Shown: one piece after another, positions 10,590-21,390 of the stretch
Position numbering within the stretch: position 1 is the stretch's first letter
Layout of the letters: each line of letters starts with the position of its first letter
Source: Diphasiastrum complanatum
Lineage: Eukaryota > Streptophyta > Lycopodiopsida > Lycopodiales > Lycopodiaceae
NCBI GenBank assembly: GCA_029204225.1
Contig: CM055094.1
Coordinates: 31,677,427-31,741,426 of the forward strand
DNA length: 64,000 nucleotides
Reading direction: 5' to 3'
Notes under the pieces: model-generated
Told to the model about the DNA's origin: nothing
Database searches by the model: none
Seen by the model: the letters and a program-made list of their open reading frames with translations, nothing else
Program-made: the position numbers and the translations under genes

Positions 10590-11640
10590 TGTTGGTATAT
10601 TACGACAAAATGGTTAGAGATGTATTCTCCTCCTTTGTTAGTCCTGATATGCTTGACTTTCTTTTCGGTCCACTTCTCAGCCCAGTTCACATACTCTGCA
10701 AACTTATCAAGATCTTCAGATTTGTTGTGGATGAAGTAAACAACAACAAACTTATTGTAATCATCAATAAAGGTGATGTAGTGTTTTGATCCTCCGATAG
10801 ATAGTACATCAAAGGGTCCGCAGATGTCTGAGTGTATCAACTCTAAAAGTTTTGTCGCTCTGAAGGAATCCTTCGTGAAAGGTGTACGTGACATCTTCCC
10901 TTTGTTGCATGCATCACAGGGTGTCAGGTTTCCATCCTTGATATTCACTCCTATAAATGCGTTATACTGGCTTGCTTTGTATAGCACTAGTGGATTCATG
11001 TGGCATAGTCTCCTGTGCCACAGAATGTTTGTAGACTCATGGACTTGATGAGCCTGCTCTGTCAGTAGGCGTACCTTCAGGTTTCCTCTTTGTCTACCTT
11101 GCGTGACAAGTGTACTAGAGCTGGCATCAATCACATTGCATGTCTGATTTGTGAATGTCACACACATGCCTACATCTGTTATCGTAAAAACTGATAGCAG
11201 ATCTTTCTGTAGTGTCAGCACATATAGGACGTCATCCAGTCTTATGTCTCTGCCATTGGTGCTGAGCCAAAGTGATTTACTGCCACTTACTTCATGTCGT
11301 GATCCATCTCCTAGATCGATATATCTGGAGGAGTCGGTTTGTCGAAAGTCGGTGATCATCTGCCTTGTCGTCACAAAGTGTGACATGGCTTCTGAGTCAA
11401 GAACTATATCTTGAACATCAGATTGTGATGTAGCACACACATCAGTGCACAGACTCAGCTCGTTCATGGTCAAATCTTTTTAGGATAAAAGTGCAGTACC
11501 TTGAGTCACTCTTTTTACATCATGTCTCTGTAGGACAGAAAATACTTTGGTTCCAGGCATGCCATTCATAATAATGCTTCTCCCTATGCTTTTAATCATG
11601 TTGTCATTGTCGAAGGTTAGCAGCTCTTAGCTTATGATTT
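10590..11640 (-). pseudogene. Ty1-copia protease, gag-pre-integrase and N-terminal integrase
   Basis: The - strand frame from 11473 reads an aspartic protease whose catalytic box is DSEAMSHF instead of DSGATSHF (about 11385), then VLYVLTLQKDLLSV. The gag-pre-integrase zinc region follows: WHRRLCHMN...CDACNKGKMSR, an HHCC motif at about 10900-11000. The integrase core starts LIHSDICGPF (first Asp) and reaches TNKGGEYIS at about 10615, then becomes unrelated. Above 11473 the same frame continues to about 11640 with one stop. The break at GGEYIS mirrors the start of copia B at 4955, so the two could be halves of one element split by gypsy 1. About 20 bp of overlap argues for caution. Confidence 0.85.
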
Positions 11641-12160
11641 GAAGTTCACATACTGATCTTAGGCTTGAGCCATGAATATCGCAGCTTTTAACATGATTTG
11701 AATGGTGCAATATGTTTCACAGACACATTCAAGAAGGAAAAGCCACAGAAACGGTTCATTTATGTGCCACCTCAGTAGTCCTTTGATGTCAAGCCAACCT
11801 CCCTCTCCGATCAAAATGGAAGGAGATGAGCTGCAGGTACGATATTTCAATTATGTGTTTGACTGTTACTCATATCTCTGAATGAGCTTGCAATCTAGTT
11901 TTGCAGGATATATATAGAGGCCAAGTCCAATTAGGTGTCCAATTTCATGGTAATTATAGGACCGGAAGCTAAGAAAACAATTTACTGCAAATTTATGATC
12001 GTAGTCTAGGAACTTGTGACTCGTGAAACACGTTCATTAGAAAATCAAAAGCTCGAAACATGTCATGTTGCTTAATTGTGTAGTATCTAGAGGAACTATG
12101 AGATGAAAACAGAAAAGCCTTCACCGGCAATTATCGAGGAATTTTTGAAACGCAGAACAT
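11641..12160. other. Non-coding stretch with a short protein-like trace
   Basis: On the + strand 11697-11810 reads FTDTFKKEKPQKRFIYVPPQ, a stop, then SFDVKPTSLSDQNG. This is richer in ordered codons than its surroundings, but it has a stop and no recognised family. The rest shows no gene, LTR or RNA. Confidence 0.3.
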
Positions 12161-12350
12161 TCAAAAGATCAAGACACGTGTTTTTGTATGAGTGGAAATA
12201 TTTAAAATTATGTACGAACAAGCAAAAAAGTCAAAAGATCAAAACAGGTGTTCTTGCCTGAGTGGATATAATTATTACAATATAGAAACTTGTGGGAAAA
12301 AGACAAACAAATCAAAGCTCAAAGAATGTGTTCTTGCGTAATTGGCTAAT
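12161..12350. repeat. Three degenerate tandem units of about 70-80 bp
   Basis: Units begin with CAAAAGATCAAGACACGTGT (about 12162), CAAAAGATCAAAACAGGTGT (about 12232) and a looser CAAAGCTCAAAGAATGTGT (about 12313). Each is followed by a TTCTTG..TGAGTGG-like stretch. Found by eye; the third unit is the weakest. Confidence 0.55.
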
Positions 12351-12369
12351 AATATCATCTAGAAACCTC

Positions 12370-12383
12370 CCTCTATCTCTATC

Positions 12384-12430
<47 letters not shown>

Positions 12431-12451
12431 CACACACACACACACACACAA
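12370..12451. repeat. Compound microsatellite (CTCTAT)n-(CT)n-(CA)n
   Basis: Five or so CTCTAT hexamers run into a CT dinucleotide tract to 12427, then a CA tract to 12451. Any frame through it is simply the translated repeat. Confidence 0.97.
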
Positions 12452-13650
12452 TGCACATGCACACAAACTCGCTCTCCCTCTCAAAAGCTACCTAGGAATA
12501 TGCACTAGCTTTCCATGGTTGTGATGAGGAGCTTTCTATAGTCGTGCAGCCAGCATTCACAAGGAGGAGGAATGTGGATGTAGCCTCCCACGTCTCTCCC
12601 TCGCTGTTGCTGCTACATCAGATATTCCTCTCCTCGTGAAAGCTATTAGTCCATAGACTTAAGTGTATATGAATAGTTCACTGTGAATGTGAAATACATG
12701 ACTACCCGAGATTTGGAGCGCTTCAACCACTCTAGATCTTTCAAAACAGTTCAATCTCTTGCATTAGATTTGTTTCTGTGCACTAAGGCGTAGGAGTGAA
12801 AAATGATGATGCCTAGGAATGTTGACCTGCCCAGGAACCACTTACTCCAACTTTAAAGCCTTTTCCCAAGATGTTACTTGGCAAAAGTTTTGAGGCAGAA
12901 CAACAAGAGCAAGTTTGTTTTGTCGCCAATAGCTTGATTGTGAGGCTCAGATTCAACACCTCAAAAAGAAGTAGAATTTTATCAAACAAAACTGGTGAGG
13001 TAAATCGTGCAACATGAGGGGACTAGTTATCAAGATTCAATCATGCCATGAAGTTCATTAAGTTGGTGATGAACCAATCTTCATGTTGGAGAATGGATTC
13101 TCCTATCCATCTTGAAGCCTTTGTGGTGTCATACTATTAATAGACTAGAAGACTTCAGATCATTTGCAAGGCATTAAGCACTAGTTTATAATATTGTACT
13201 TAATTGCTACTAGAGCATTATTTAAGAATGCGTGTCTTGTCTCTTTTTGCTTTGTAGGCCGCCGTACGTGTGAAATCAAGGAGATCAAACTTGGATCTCT
13301 TAACCAATATGCTATTTTTTCTGAGTTGTGTCCATCGAGTAGCCCATTGGAGTTGAACCCTTAACCTCAATTAGAGGAAATTTAAGGAGGAAGCAAAAAC
13401 CATTCATATAGACAGATGTTTTGGTCCAATCTACATGTTTAACTATTCCCATACTCTCATTAGGATCTAATCATGGAATAGCCTAGATTTGCATGTTGTT
13501 CATCTTTGATGCTTAATCTCTTTTTGTTCTTTTTCTTGGTTTAGTTTGTTTTCTCTTATCTAGACATCCTTGGCTCTAGATCTTCTCAATGGAGTTGAAC
13601 AATGAAAGAAAGCCTACCTATGAAGAATAATAATCACTCCATGACGTTGT

Positions 13651-13690
<40 letters not shown>

Positions 13691-14614
13691 CAAATGTGAA
13701 ACAGGCAAAGTTTTATTAGGAAGATGAGAAGATGATCCAATACAAAGGAAATGGCTCCCTTCTATAGATTTGAGAGGTGAGCCTCCTTCACTCTAATTGA
13801 TTACTGAAGTTCAATTAGGATCACGATCTTGACCGTCAAGATCACTTTGTGTTTTGAGGACAAGTTGTGTTTCTTAGGAACTTTACAAAACCAAGTTTAT
13901 TTAATTCATAATTGTGCTCCATGACACTTAGTAGCCTAAGGTCCAATGTTGGACTCACACACGCAGGATGCCAACTGGTTGCCCGTTAATAATATTTTCG
14001 ACTCTTTATTTTATTTATATAGTGTTTGGGCTTATTGCAAGAGACTCTTGCCATATTTTAGAATATTCCATGTCGTTCTTAGTCAGTCCCATGGCACTGC
14101 CTCTAACTGTCCTTGGGATGGTAGCGTTTGGTGATGACGAGTCATTGCATTGTCAAAATTGTAGAGAGCATAGGCATACATAGATATAAATTTTTCTGTG
14201 CTCCTAGAAAAGGGTAGATACGAGTTCGCTTACATAAAACCTGAGGCTTTATTTGATGAACATCAACAAGAATCTAGACTTGCAAGATTTTCAATAATAA
14301 CTGTATGGGTCTAGTGGCCATTCCTAATAGCCTTGTGGATAAGACGTGCTCGCTTGATTGCTTAGTCTATCTAGGTATTCATGGTATGCTTTACTTTGAA
14401 TACTTTCCTCCATAGATGTTGGATTAGTGTGGGGGAGATTGATCAAAATCATACAAATGCCAACTTTGGTAACTTAGACCAAACATGACAAATATGGTGA
14501 AATTTGACTTTTAGCTATTGTCTCACATTTGGATAAAGCTTCTAGAAGAGTCCCAAACATAGCCAAGGCATTGTAGCTAGTGGTGATTTTTGCATACTTC
14601 TAGATGAGATTTAA
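12452..14614. other. Non-coding interval with a (GA)n tract
   Basis: About 2.1 kb without a recognisable gene. It contains a pure GA microsatellite at 13655-13688. At about 14430 a purine run GTGTGGGGGAGAT is followed by TGATCAAAATC and could be a copia polypurine tract plus LTR start, but no RNase H frame lies next to it. Nothing else was identified. Confidence 0.6.
13655..13688. repeat. (GA)n microsatellite
   Basis: Thirty-four bases of uninterrupted GA repeat. Confidence 0.98.
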
Positions 14615-14905
14615 GCCATTTATTACATCTATGGTCAAGACTGTTGGAGGGAGAATATGATGATTCGGATGTTGTCCTACATTCACTAAACCTAATTGAT
14701 ATTATTTGGACTTAAATTATTATAATAGATACATGTACATATAAAGGCAAGCTTGAAATACTCTTTTGAAGACTTGTTAGTCTAATAATCAAGGGTGTTG
14801 ACTTTGAGGAGCCAAATTAATCAAAGCTACAACCAAGATGATGAAAGTATTCACACTTTAAGATACATTTTGAGAGTTAAATCTCTTATTAATGGACTTG
14901 CTTAT
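14615..14905. repeat. LTR-like dispersed repeat, copy 1
   Basis: Starts TATTACATCTATGGTCAAGAC, then TGTTGGAGGGAGAATATGATG (an LTR-like TGTTGG start at about 14642). It carries a CATATAAAGG TATA-like box at about 14736 and ends near GGACTTGCTTA. A second copy lies at 22559-22672 plus 23633-23812, interrupted by about 960 bp. Both copies abut - strand copia RT remnants. No target duplication was visible. Confidence 0.75.
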
Positions 14906-15140
14906 TCTTAAGCTTGCATATTTTTTATTCTTGTCTCTAATTACATAGCCCTCAAGTTCTAGCACATACTCATCTTTGAAATTATTAAATAATCCATTAA
15001 AGAATGAAAAAGTGGCATCCATCTAATAAATTTCTCATGCAAAACAAGGAGCTACAGTAATGATCAAACTCAAAGTTCTCTACTTTGCACAATTCCAAAA
15101 ATATTCTCATAATCGATGCATTTGTTTCTTAGCATACCCT
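14906..15140 (-). pseudogene. Ty1-copia RT remnant (heavily decayed)
   Basis: The - strand gives broken RT blocks in order: GYAKKQMHRL (from a KGYAQ..GIDY block), then MDATFSFFNGLFNN (from the MDVKTAFLNG block) and LELEGYVIRDKNKKYASL (from the EQPEGY block). The last block recurs at 31816-31867 at the DNA level. Several stops and shifts are present. The assignment rests on block order only. Confidence 0.55.
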
Positions 15141-15726
15141 ATCATGATGAGATGTTGATGGGGCAAGGGAGATAGAAGAATGTGAATGGAGAAGAGAGCA
15201 GGAATGTTGCGGAATAGCTCTCCCATTACAATCAGCTGCTAGATGCAAAAACAGTCTAATAGAAAGCTTATTCTAAATGAAATCACAACTTTAAGTCTTC
15301 TAATTGCCCAACAGGATCTTAAAAAATTAATTCATACTCTCAAAAACAAGAGTACAGTCCACCGAAGAGATTAGAAATGGTTTGTGGGTGATACTGGAAA
15401 TCGATTCAATGTGAAGTTTGGTTCTGAAAGAGCAGTATAATATCATGAGTTCCTCAGGCATCAAAGATAGCCATCGTCTGATTAGAAATTGAGGATTTGT
15501 AGACGTCCGTGTTCTGATCAGAGTGAGTAAACAAGCGCGATCAAACAACGATAAAGTGCATATACAGAGACAGGAAAGTTGTTGCTACTATATTACATTG
15601 AAGCACAATACAAATAGCAATTACAATAAAAAATTGACGGCATAACTGGTAGGCTCAAATAATACATCTCATGGACGGAGCAACCAATAATTTGTGCTTG
15701 GATGATCTATTTATAGATTTCATCCG
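15141..15726. other. Unassigned stretch left of the copia LTR
   Basis: No supported gene. It is the outer flank of the 15727-16637 LTR and shows no matching target repeat. Confidence 0.5.
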
Positions 15727-16637
15727 TGTATTAACTACATTGAATGTTTGTCACCTGATTAGAAAAGTCGTTGTACTTGGAAGTATGTGGCTGCTGTGAC
15801 AACTATACAATACGGTCAACAAATCAGGAATGTTGACGTGGACGAGGATGTCGCAAAATCTCTCACTTCGCATTTTACGTGAAGTGGTTTTTTCTCACTT
15901 CGCAAATTTCGAGAAGTGGCTGGGAACGTCCCTCGTTCAAAATGGACAACATTTGGCATTTTCTCTCTTTTCGGGTTTTCGTGAAAAAGTCGAAGGTGCC
16001 TTTAAACAAGTTTAAGGTGCCCTTAAAAAGTTGAAGGTGCTCTCAAAAATGCAAAAATGTCTTAAACAGCTCAACTCTCTCGCTCTTTTCGGGAAAATGC
16101 GAAAAAGCCAAAGGTGCCCTTAAATCAAGTTTAAGCTGCCGTTAAAAAGGTGGCGAAGGTGTTTTTAACAGTTTAACTCTTAAAAATAGAGGACCTTCTG
16201 GAATTTACTCTCTCTCTTCGCATTTTTGGGAAAATGCAAAAAAAGGTGAAGGTGTTGAAAAAGTTAAAATGTTGAACTGTGAACAAGTTGACTTCTTAAA
16301 AAATAATTAAACGGAAGAAGTCGAAGGTAAGTGTTGCATTTTTTGAGAAACTTCAAAAAATACGGACTGTGCGACACTTAGTGTATTTTTGCAAACTATT
16401 CAAAAAGTAATGTAAATCTATAGACTTGTTCTAAATGCAAGTTTGTGGAAATCCTTGAAGATGGCCAAGTCTTCAATGACTTCAAGTTATAAAACTTAAC
16501 ATTTAAACTGGAAATTTTGATGGGATTGGTTACCCTTTGCTGGAGATCAGCCGGAAGTACGTTGTAGACGTCCTTCAAATAAATTGGTTGTCTAAGTTAT
16601 GATTCCAAGGAGGCAATTGTGGGCTTAATTTCCAACA
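15727..16637 (-). mobile_element. 3' LTR of a - strand copia element, about 911 bp
   Basis: On the - strand it begins TGTTGGAAATTAAGC at 16637 and ends ...GTTAATACA at 15727. A purine tract (CTTAAGGGAGAT on the - strand) lies immediately upstream at 16638-16649, next to the RNase H end. Partial copies occur at 31877-32475 (same orientation, lacking the start) and 34494-34658 (opposite orientation, start only). The interior has many subrepeats of the AAGGTGCC..TTAAA type and two consecutive small hairpins at 15864-15918. No partner LTR for this insertion was found. Confidence 0.85.
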
Positions 16638-16649
16638 ATCTCCCTTAAG

Positions 16650-17155
16650 GTCACGGTTGGTGCCTCGGTATCTTCGCCAGGTTCACCATGTTGAAGAACT
16701 TCTGGTGCTTGATCCTGGTAAGCGCTTTGGTGAAGATGTCTGTAGCCATTTCTGTTGTGGAGCAGTATTGAAGGATCACTTGCCCTGAGAAAACTTTCTC
16801 CCGAATGAAATGATACTGGATTTCTATGTGCTTGGATTTGCCATGAAATCTGGGATTTATTGACAATGAAATATAGCTCAAGTTGTCACACAGAATGGTG
16901 GTAGCATTGAACTGAGTGTAATCCATACAGTTTCTTTTGAAGCTTGGCATGCTGCGATGTACTCTGCCTCTATCGAAGAAAGCACAACTGATTTCTGCTT
17001 CCTTGAGTTCCACAAAACCGGGCCTCCTACCAGATAGAAACAGAACCCATAGGTAGATTTGTTGGTAATGACTGTTCCTCTCCAATCTAAGTCGGAGTAG
17101 CCTCGCAGGACGAGTGGGTCAATAGAATTTCCATCATAACATAAAATGTGATCTA
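16650..17155 (-). pseudogene. Ty1-copia RNase H, C-terminal part
   Basis: The - strand reads the RNase H blocks DWRG, STYGFCFYLVGGPV.WNSRKQK and the SSIEAEYIAACQASKETVW block (about 16930-17100). It then continues into the shared terminal segment with FFNMVNLAKIPRHQP at the stop near 16651. In the matching + strand copy at 34.0-34.5 kb the same blocks follow the same order. Frameshifts break the frame near 16940 and 16850. Homology to that copy stops at about 17155. RT is absent on this side. Confidence 0.85.
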
Positions 17156-17462
17156 CCGATTATGAATCATGATAGGATCCTCACAGCAACACCACACGAG
17201 ACCATAGCAACCAACAGTTAAACCTGCTGCTCAATCGAGAAGTTCCTTTAAAACTTCTACATCACCACACCATTTACTTGATCAATAAAACCAAATAGAC
17301 ACCATATGAAATGAGTTATTGCAAGATGTAGAGGAAACCGATATTTCGTCATCTACTACTTTCCCAAACCAAAGCAACCTCCCCAGGGAATTGACATATG
17401 TCTTTCCATTTTCTGATGAGATTTCCACTAATTGCATATCACGAACCAACTTTGAGAAATGA
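17156..17462 (+). pseudogene. Gypsy gag-protease linker fragment, copy 1
   Basis: About 300 bp nearly identical to 35040-35345. In the second copy the block directly follows a gag zinc knuckle (34.97-35.02 kb), so this is most likely the linker between gag and protease of a gypsy element. A short readable frame is FPNQSNLPRELTYVFPFSDE (about 17360-17420). The block ends at about 17462 where gypsy element 2 begins. Confidence 0.6.
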
Positions 17463-18110
17463 GAATTTCTACCTGAAAATGAACTTGATAGAGCTTGGGA
17501 AGCCTGGGAAAAAATAGTAATGGACAAGTCCCTAATCCAATATATCTCGCAATATTGAGAGACAATTTTAAAAATTAAAAATATGGATGACTATCAAAAA
17601 GTCAGGGGATTTGTTTGTGACCTCAAAGATGAATATAAAGTAGAGGTCCAAAGGAACTCACCTACTACCCTAGAGCAAGCTCTTAGATATGCTCAAATCT
17701 ATGATGATTCAATGGGTAGAAAGAAGGTGAGACAACAGTCTCTTTCTGAGTAGCCTTCTCACAAAGACTTTCAATTTAACAAGAAATTTTTAAAACGAAA
17801 GAAAGAAGATAAAGTAAAAAGTGAAGCTCCTCAGAAATGCCCATCGCTTATATAGCCCTTAAAACTAGAAGACTTTGAGAAAGCCAAACAAGCACGTTTG
17901 TGCTTTGTGTGCATGGGCAAGGGACACATACTCAGATAGTGTCCCAAGGGGCCTTTCACTAAAAAAGATAAACATGATAAAAAACAAATTCATCTTGTTC
18001 AAACCGTAAGTTTCCCTAGTGACTCGGCAGCTTCCGAGATTAAAGTGTATCATGAAGACCATGAACATTGTTGCCAACTGACCTCTGCCATGCTAGCGAG
18101 ACCCTTCACC
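17463..18110 (+). pseudogene. Gypsy element 2 gag, 3' half with zinc knuckle
   Basis: The sequence is 5'-truncated at about 17463 compared with gypsy 3 at about 38310. It reads LKNMDDYQKVRGFVCDLKDEY, then TTLEQALRYAQIYDDSMGRKK, a Lys-rich segment, and the knuckle LCFVCMGKGHILR-stop-CPK at about 17905-17945. The TAG at 17937 inside the knuckle is shared with gypsy 3. Another TAG at 17751 stands where gypsy 3 has CAG. Nucleic-acid binding is the family role; this copy cannot make a full Gag. Confidence 0.85.
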
Positions 18111-18640
18111 TTGGGCCACATGACCTAGTACGTATGCATGGGAAAGTGGGTAATTAGTCAATCAGAGTTATGGTTGATGATGGGGCGACCCATAATTTCA
18201 TCAACTACACCCTAGTTAAAAACTTAAACTTCCAGAAGTACCTAGTCAGCATAGGTACATAGTTTCACTAGCTAAGGGTGAGGATAAGAAAATTTGGGAA
18301 TCTATGGTAAGTAATCTAAATCTTGGTATTCAGGGGTATCAAGACGAAATAAACTTTCAGATAATGCACCTGGATTGCACAAACATTATTCTCGGGAGAG
18401 ACTGGCTCTACAACTTAGGACCTTCCCTCCACAGAAACTATTAGGAGAACACCCTCAGCTAAAGGCCGAGAGATCCAGTTGCATGGAGAGCATGATGTTC
18501 CCAATAGCCCTATGGTCTGCAATTCAGAGCTCTGTAAGTTAATCAGAGATGATGACCATCAGGTATTCTTATGTGACTTTCAGTTTGTTCCTGAAGTTTC
18601 TATTTCCAGTTCTTTATAGTAGAAAATCAATAAATTAGAA
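18111..18640 (+). pseudogene. Gypsy element 2 protease
   Basis: Reads HGKVG, then RVMVDDGATHNFINYTL at about 18165-18215: the retropepsin box with DDGAT in place of DSGAT. It continues to LDCTNIILGRDWLYNLGPSL at about 18370-18425, the ILGRDWL block typical of gypsy proteases. A TAG at 18442 stands where the paralogue has CAG, and a small deletion follows at about 18460. The substitution in the catalytic triplet is shared by both copies, so it predates their separation. Confidence 0.82.
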
Positions 18641-19635
18641 ACTTTATTGTCTAAATTTAAAGATATTTTTCCTGAAGATTTGCCACATGGTTTACCACCT
18701 AGCAGAGAAGTAGATCATGTAATAAACCTAGTACCAGGTACAACACTTGTTTCTAAACCTCCGTATCAGGTCAGCCGAACAGAGGATAAAGAAATAATTA
18801 GGCAGTTAACAAATTATCTTGAAAAAGGCCAAATTCAGACCAGTAGTTTACCGTGGGCCTCACCAATCGTTTTGGTAAAAACAAAAGAGGGTCTATGCAT
18901 CTTTACATAGATTACAGAGCCCTCAATAAAGTCACTATTAAGAATAAGTGCCCTATGCCTTGGACGTACGAGTTGTTTGATCAACTCAACGAGGCTAAAT
19001 TTTTCAGTAAAATAGACCTCAGATCGGGATATCATCAACTTCGTATAAAGTCGGAAGATGTCCCGAAATCAGCTTTCAGGACTCGTCATGGTCATTATGA
19101 GTCTAAGATGATGCCATTTGGGCTCACAAATGCTCCAGCTACCTTTATGACCTTGATGAACAGTGTCCTCAGACCATACTTGGGTAAGTTTGTAGTCGTA
19201 TTTTTAGATGACATCCTTGTCTACAACAAAACGAGAAAGGAGCATCTTAAACACCTCAAAAAGGTGTTTTGACTAAGTTAGATAACATAAGCTTTATGCT
19301 AAAGAATCCAAGTGTGAATTCTTTTTTAAAGAAGTAGCTTATGTGGGTCACATTATCTCGGCAGATGGGATGAAGATGGACCCTAGTAAGGTTAAAGCTA
19401 TACTCAGTTGCCTGAGATCTTAGAATATTTTAGAACTTCAGATCATTCTTGGTTTGGTGGGATATTACAGACGATTTGTCAAGGAATATGCTCAGATAGC
19501 AGTTCCTATGACAAATCTTTTTAAGGGAAAGGGAAACGAGTTCATTTGGGAGTTCACATAGCAGGAGAGCTTTGATGCTCTCAAAATAGCCTTAGCTACA
19601 GCACCAGTTTCAAAGGTCGTCGCCCCCAATCAGCC
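18641..19635 (+). pseudogene. Gypsy element 2 reverse transcriptase
   Basis: Starts FKDIFPEDLPHGLPPSREVDH (18653 on), then [16 protein letters not shown], and after a one-base shift near 18890 [19 protein letters not shown]. The palm blocks [22 protein letters not shown] and catalytic FLDDILVY (19201-19224) are all readable. The thumb region after 19272 has shifts and stops, with GYYRRFVKEYAQIA at about 19460. This copy keeps the catalytic core, unlike gypsy 3, which has lost about 610 bp here. The frameshift near 18890 occurs in both copies. Confidence 0.92.
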
Positions 19636-20280
19636 ATTTGTGGTCAAAACAGATGCTAGCGGCCTTGTAGTTGGTGCTGTACTAACTCAGAGTGGACGAC
19701 CAGTTGCGTTCGAGAGTAAAAAACTCGAGCCAGTTCAAGCTAGGTATAGTGCCTATGAAAAGGAACTATTTTCCATAGTTCATGCCCTTAAGACTTGGAG
19801 GCATTATTTGTATGGTGCCAACTTTGAGGTCCTGACAGACCATGAAAGTCTTAGATACCTTTGTAATCAACTTGAGCTTAGAGGTCGGAAAGCTCGCTGG
19901 GCAGAGTTGATGCAAGAGTTTGATATGTCTATCAAATATAGATGGGAGAAATTCAATACGATAGCAAATGCCCTTAGTAGAATGCCTATGATAAAGGAGC
20001 TAAGTTTTACTCAGATTCATAATGAGTTACTCGAGTCCTTGAGAGAGAAGTGCCAGCATGATGCATTCTTATCTATTATCTGGAACTCAGTCCAGAGCAG
20101 ACAGTTACAGACTCTAGAACCATTTCCCGGGGCTAGTGCCAGTTCGTCCAAGAATATGACAACTTCTGTTGAGGATGATGATGAGTCTGAGTATACGTCA
20201 GATGACGTTGAGGATTCTGAGTCTGTATTAGCCAAGCAAACCCTAGAGATTGAGGGTCAGTTGACTCAAGGATTCACCTA
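19636..20280 (+). pseudogene. Gypsy element 2 RNase H
   Basis: A frame open for 213 residues (19640-20281) starts VKTDASGLVVGAVLTQ with the first RNase H Asp. It carries RYSAYEKELFSIVHAL with the catalytic Glu, LTDHESLRYL with the next Asp, and ends with ANALSRMP, where the last Asp of the usual ADALSR has become Asn. A connector rich in Asp, Glu and Ser follows. At about 20275 a 110-bp deletion relative to gypsy 3 removes the connector end and the start of the integrase zinc region. Confidence 0.9.
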
Positions 20281-20640
20281 GTGCGGGGCACCCAGGCATA
20301 CAGAAGACCTATGAGCTTCTTCGTAGGCAATTTTTTTGGCCCAGTGTGAAAAGGGACATCCATCACTATGTAACCAGTTGCCAAAAATGTCAAGTAAATA
20401 AAGTAGATCATCTAAAGGCAGGAGGATTGTTATAGCCCTTAGATATACCAGCTGGTAAATGGGAAAGGATCTCCATGGATTTTATAGTAGTCTCGTGTAA
20501 AACCCAAAAGGGTAATGACACTATATGGGTCATAGTTGACCGTCTAACCAAAATGGCTCACTTTATTCCGACCAAAACAACCGTTAGAGCTCCAGAGCTA
20601 GTGAGGTTATTTGTAGACGGGATATTTAAATTGTAGATTT
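20281..20640 (+). pseudogene. Gypsy element 2 integrase, truncated
   Basis: Starts inside the HHCC zinc region (GHPGIQKTYELLRRQFFWPS, CQKCQVNK, about 20285-20400) and continues to the first core blocks SMDFIV and WVIVDRLTKMAHFIPTKTT (about 20475-20580). It stops at about 20635, where gypsy 3 continues LKLYGLPFG. A TAG at 20433 stands where gypsy 3 has CAG. The second Asp and Glu of the catalytic triad are absent. Confidence 0.85.
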
Positions 20641-21390
20641 TCCATGAGGACACCTAGGACGGGGCCTCAATGGCCTGTGTTGATAAGGATTAGGAGACTT
20701 TGGTCACATCAAGTATAGAGCTAGATTAGAGAGGTATATTGATGAGGATATAGATAAAGATGATGAGGCAAAAGTTGAGAGTAGTGATGATGATGATGAG
20801 AATTTCATAGAAGAGCGTCCAAGAAAAGTTAAGAGGATCATATGATAACTTATGAATTTTTTGATCCCATTATGAGAGAGCATACCATAGTCATAACATT
20901 GTGGTTGAAGAAAAAGAGACTCCCAATCTTGAAGTGAGCCAATTATTATTCTTGCAGATAATGAGGACTCTGGAAGTTAGACTACTCTTTCTCATGTTGT
21001 TGGTGGTATACCACATGAAGGTGAGAATTCCCAATCTCAATCTTCTACTCACTTTTCATTGCATGATGATCATAACAAATACTTATGTTTCACAATAAAA
21101 CACCCAAGGTAGTACTGAAAGATTTTTGGAGATAGTCAAGATATTGAGCTACCAAAGGCTAATGAACCAGGAGCCAAGAGGTTACCTAAACCTACAGTCT
21201 ACAGAGCCTAAACCTATAGAGCCTAAATCATTCATAAATTAGCCATTGATTTTGGTGATACTTAATAGTAAAGCTAAGAGGTTTGAAAAAGTATGTACTA
21301 AGGACTCTTGGAAGCAAAAGCTATTCAAGAAGAAATCGATTCCATCATCAAAAAAGACACTTGGGAATTGTTGGGAGATGGTGGAATTTC
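20641..21390 (+). pseudogene. Ty1-copia linker and first RT residues (decayed)
   Basis: An acidic stretch (AKVESSDDDDENFIEERPRK, about 20770-20830) and a Ser/Gly/His stretch lead to EAKAIQEEIDSIIKKDTWEL at about 21313-21370. That last piece is the conserved copia block just before RT. The fragment then ends. Stops and shifts are frequent. The assignment rests on the last block and the linker composition. Confidence 0.55.

Noticed and set aside
12292-12495. A frame over the CT/CA microsatellite
   Set aside because: It is the translated simple repeat (Leu-Ser and Thr-His runs).
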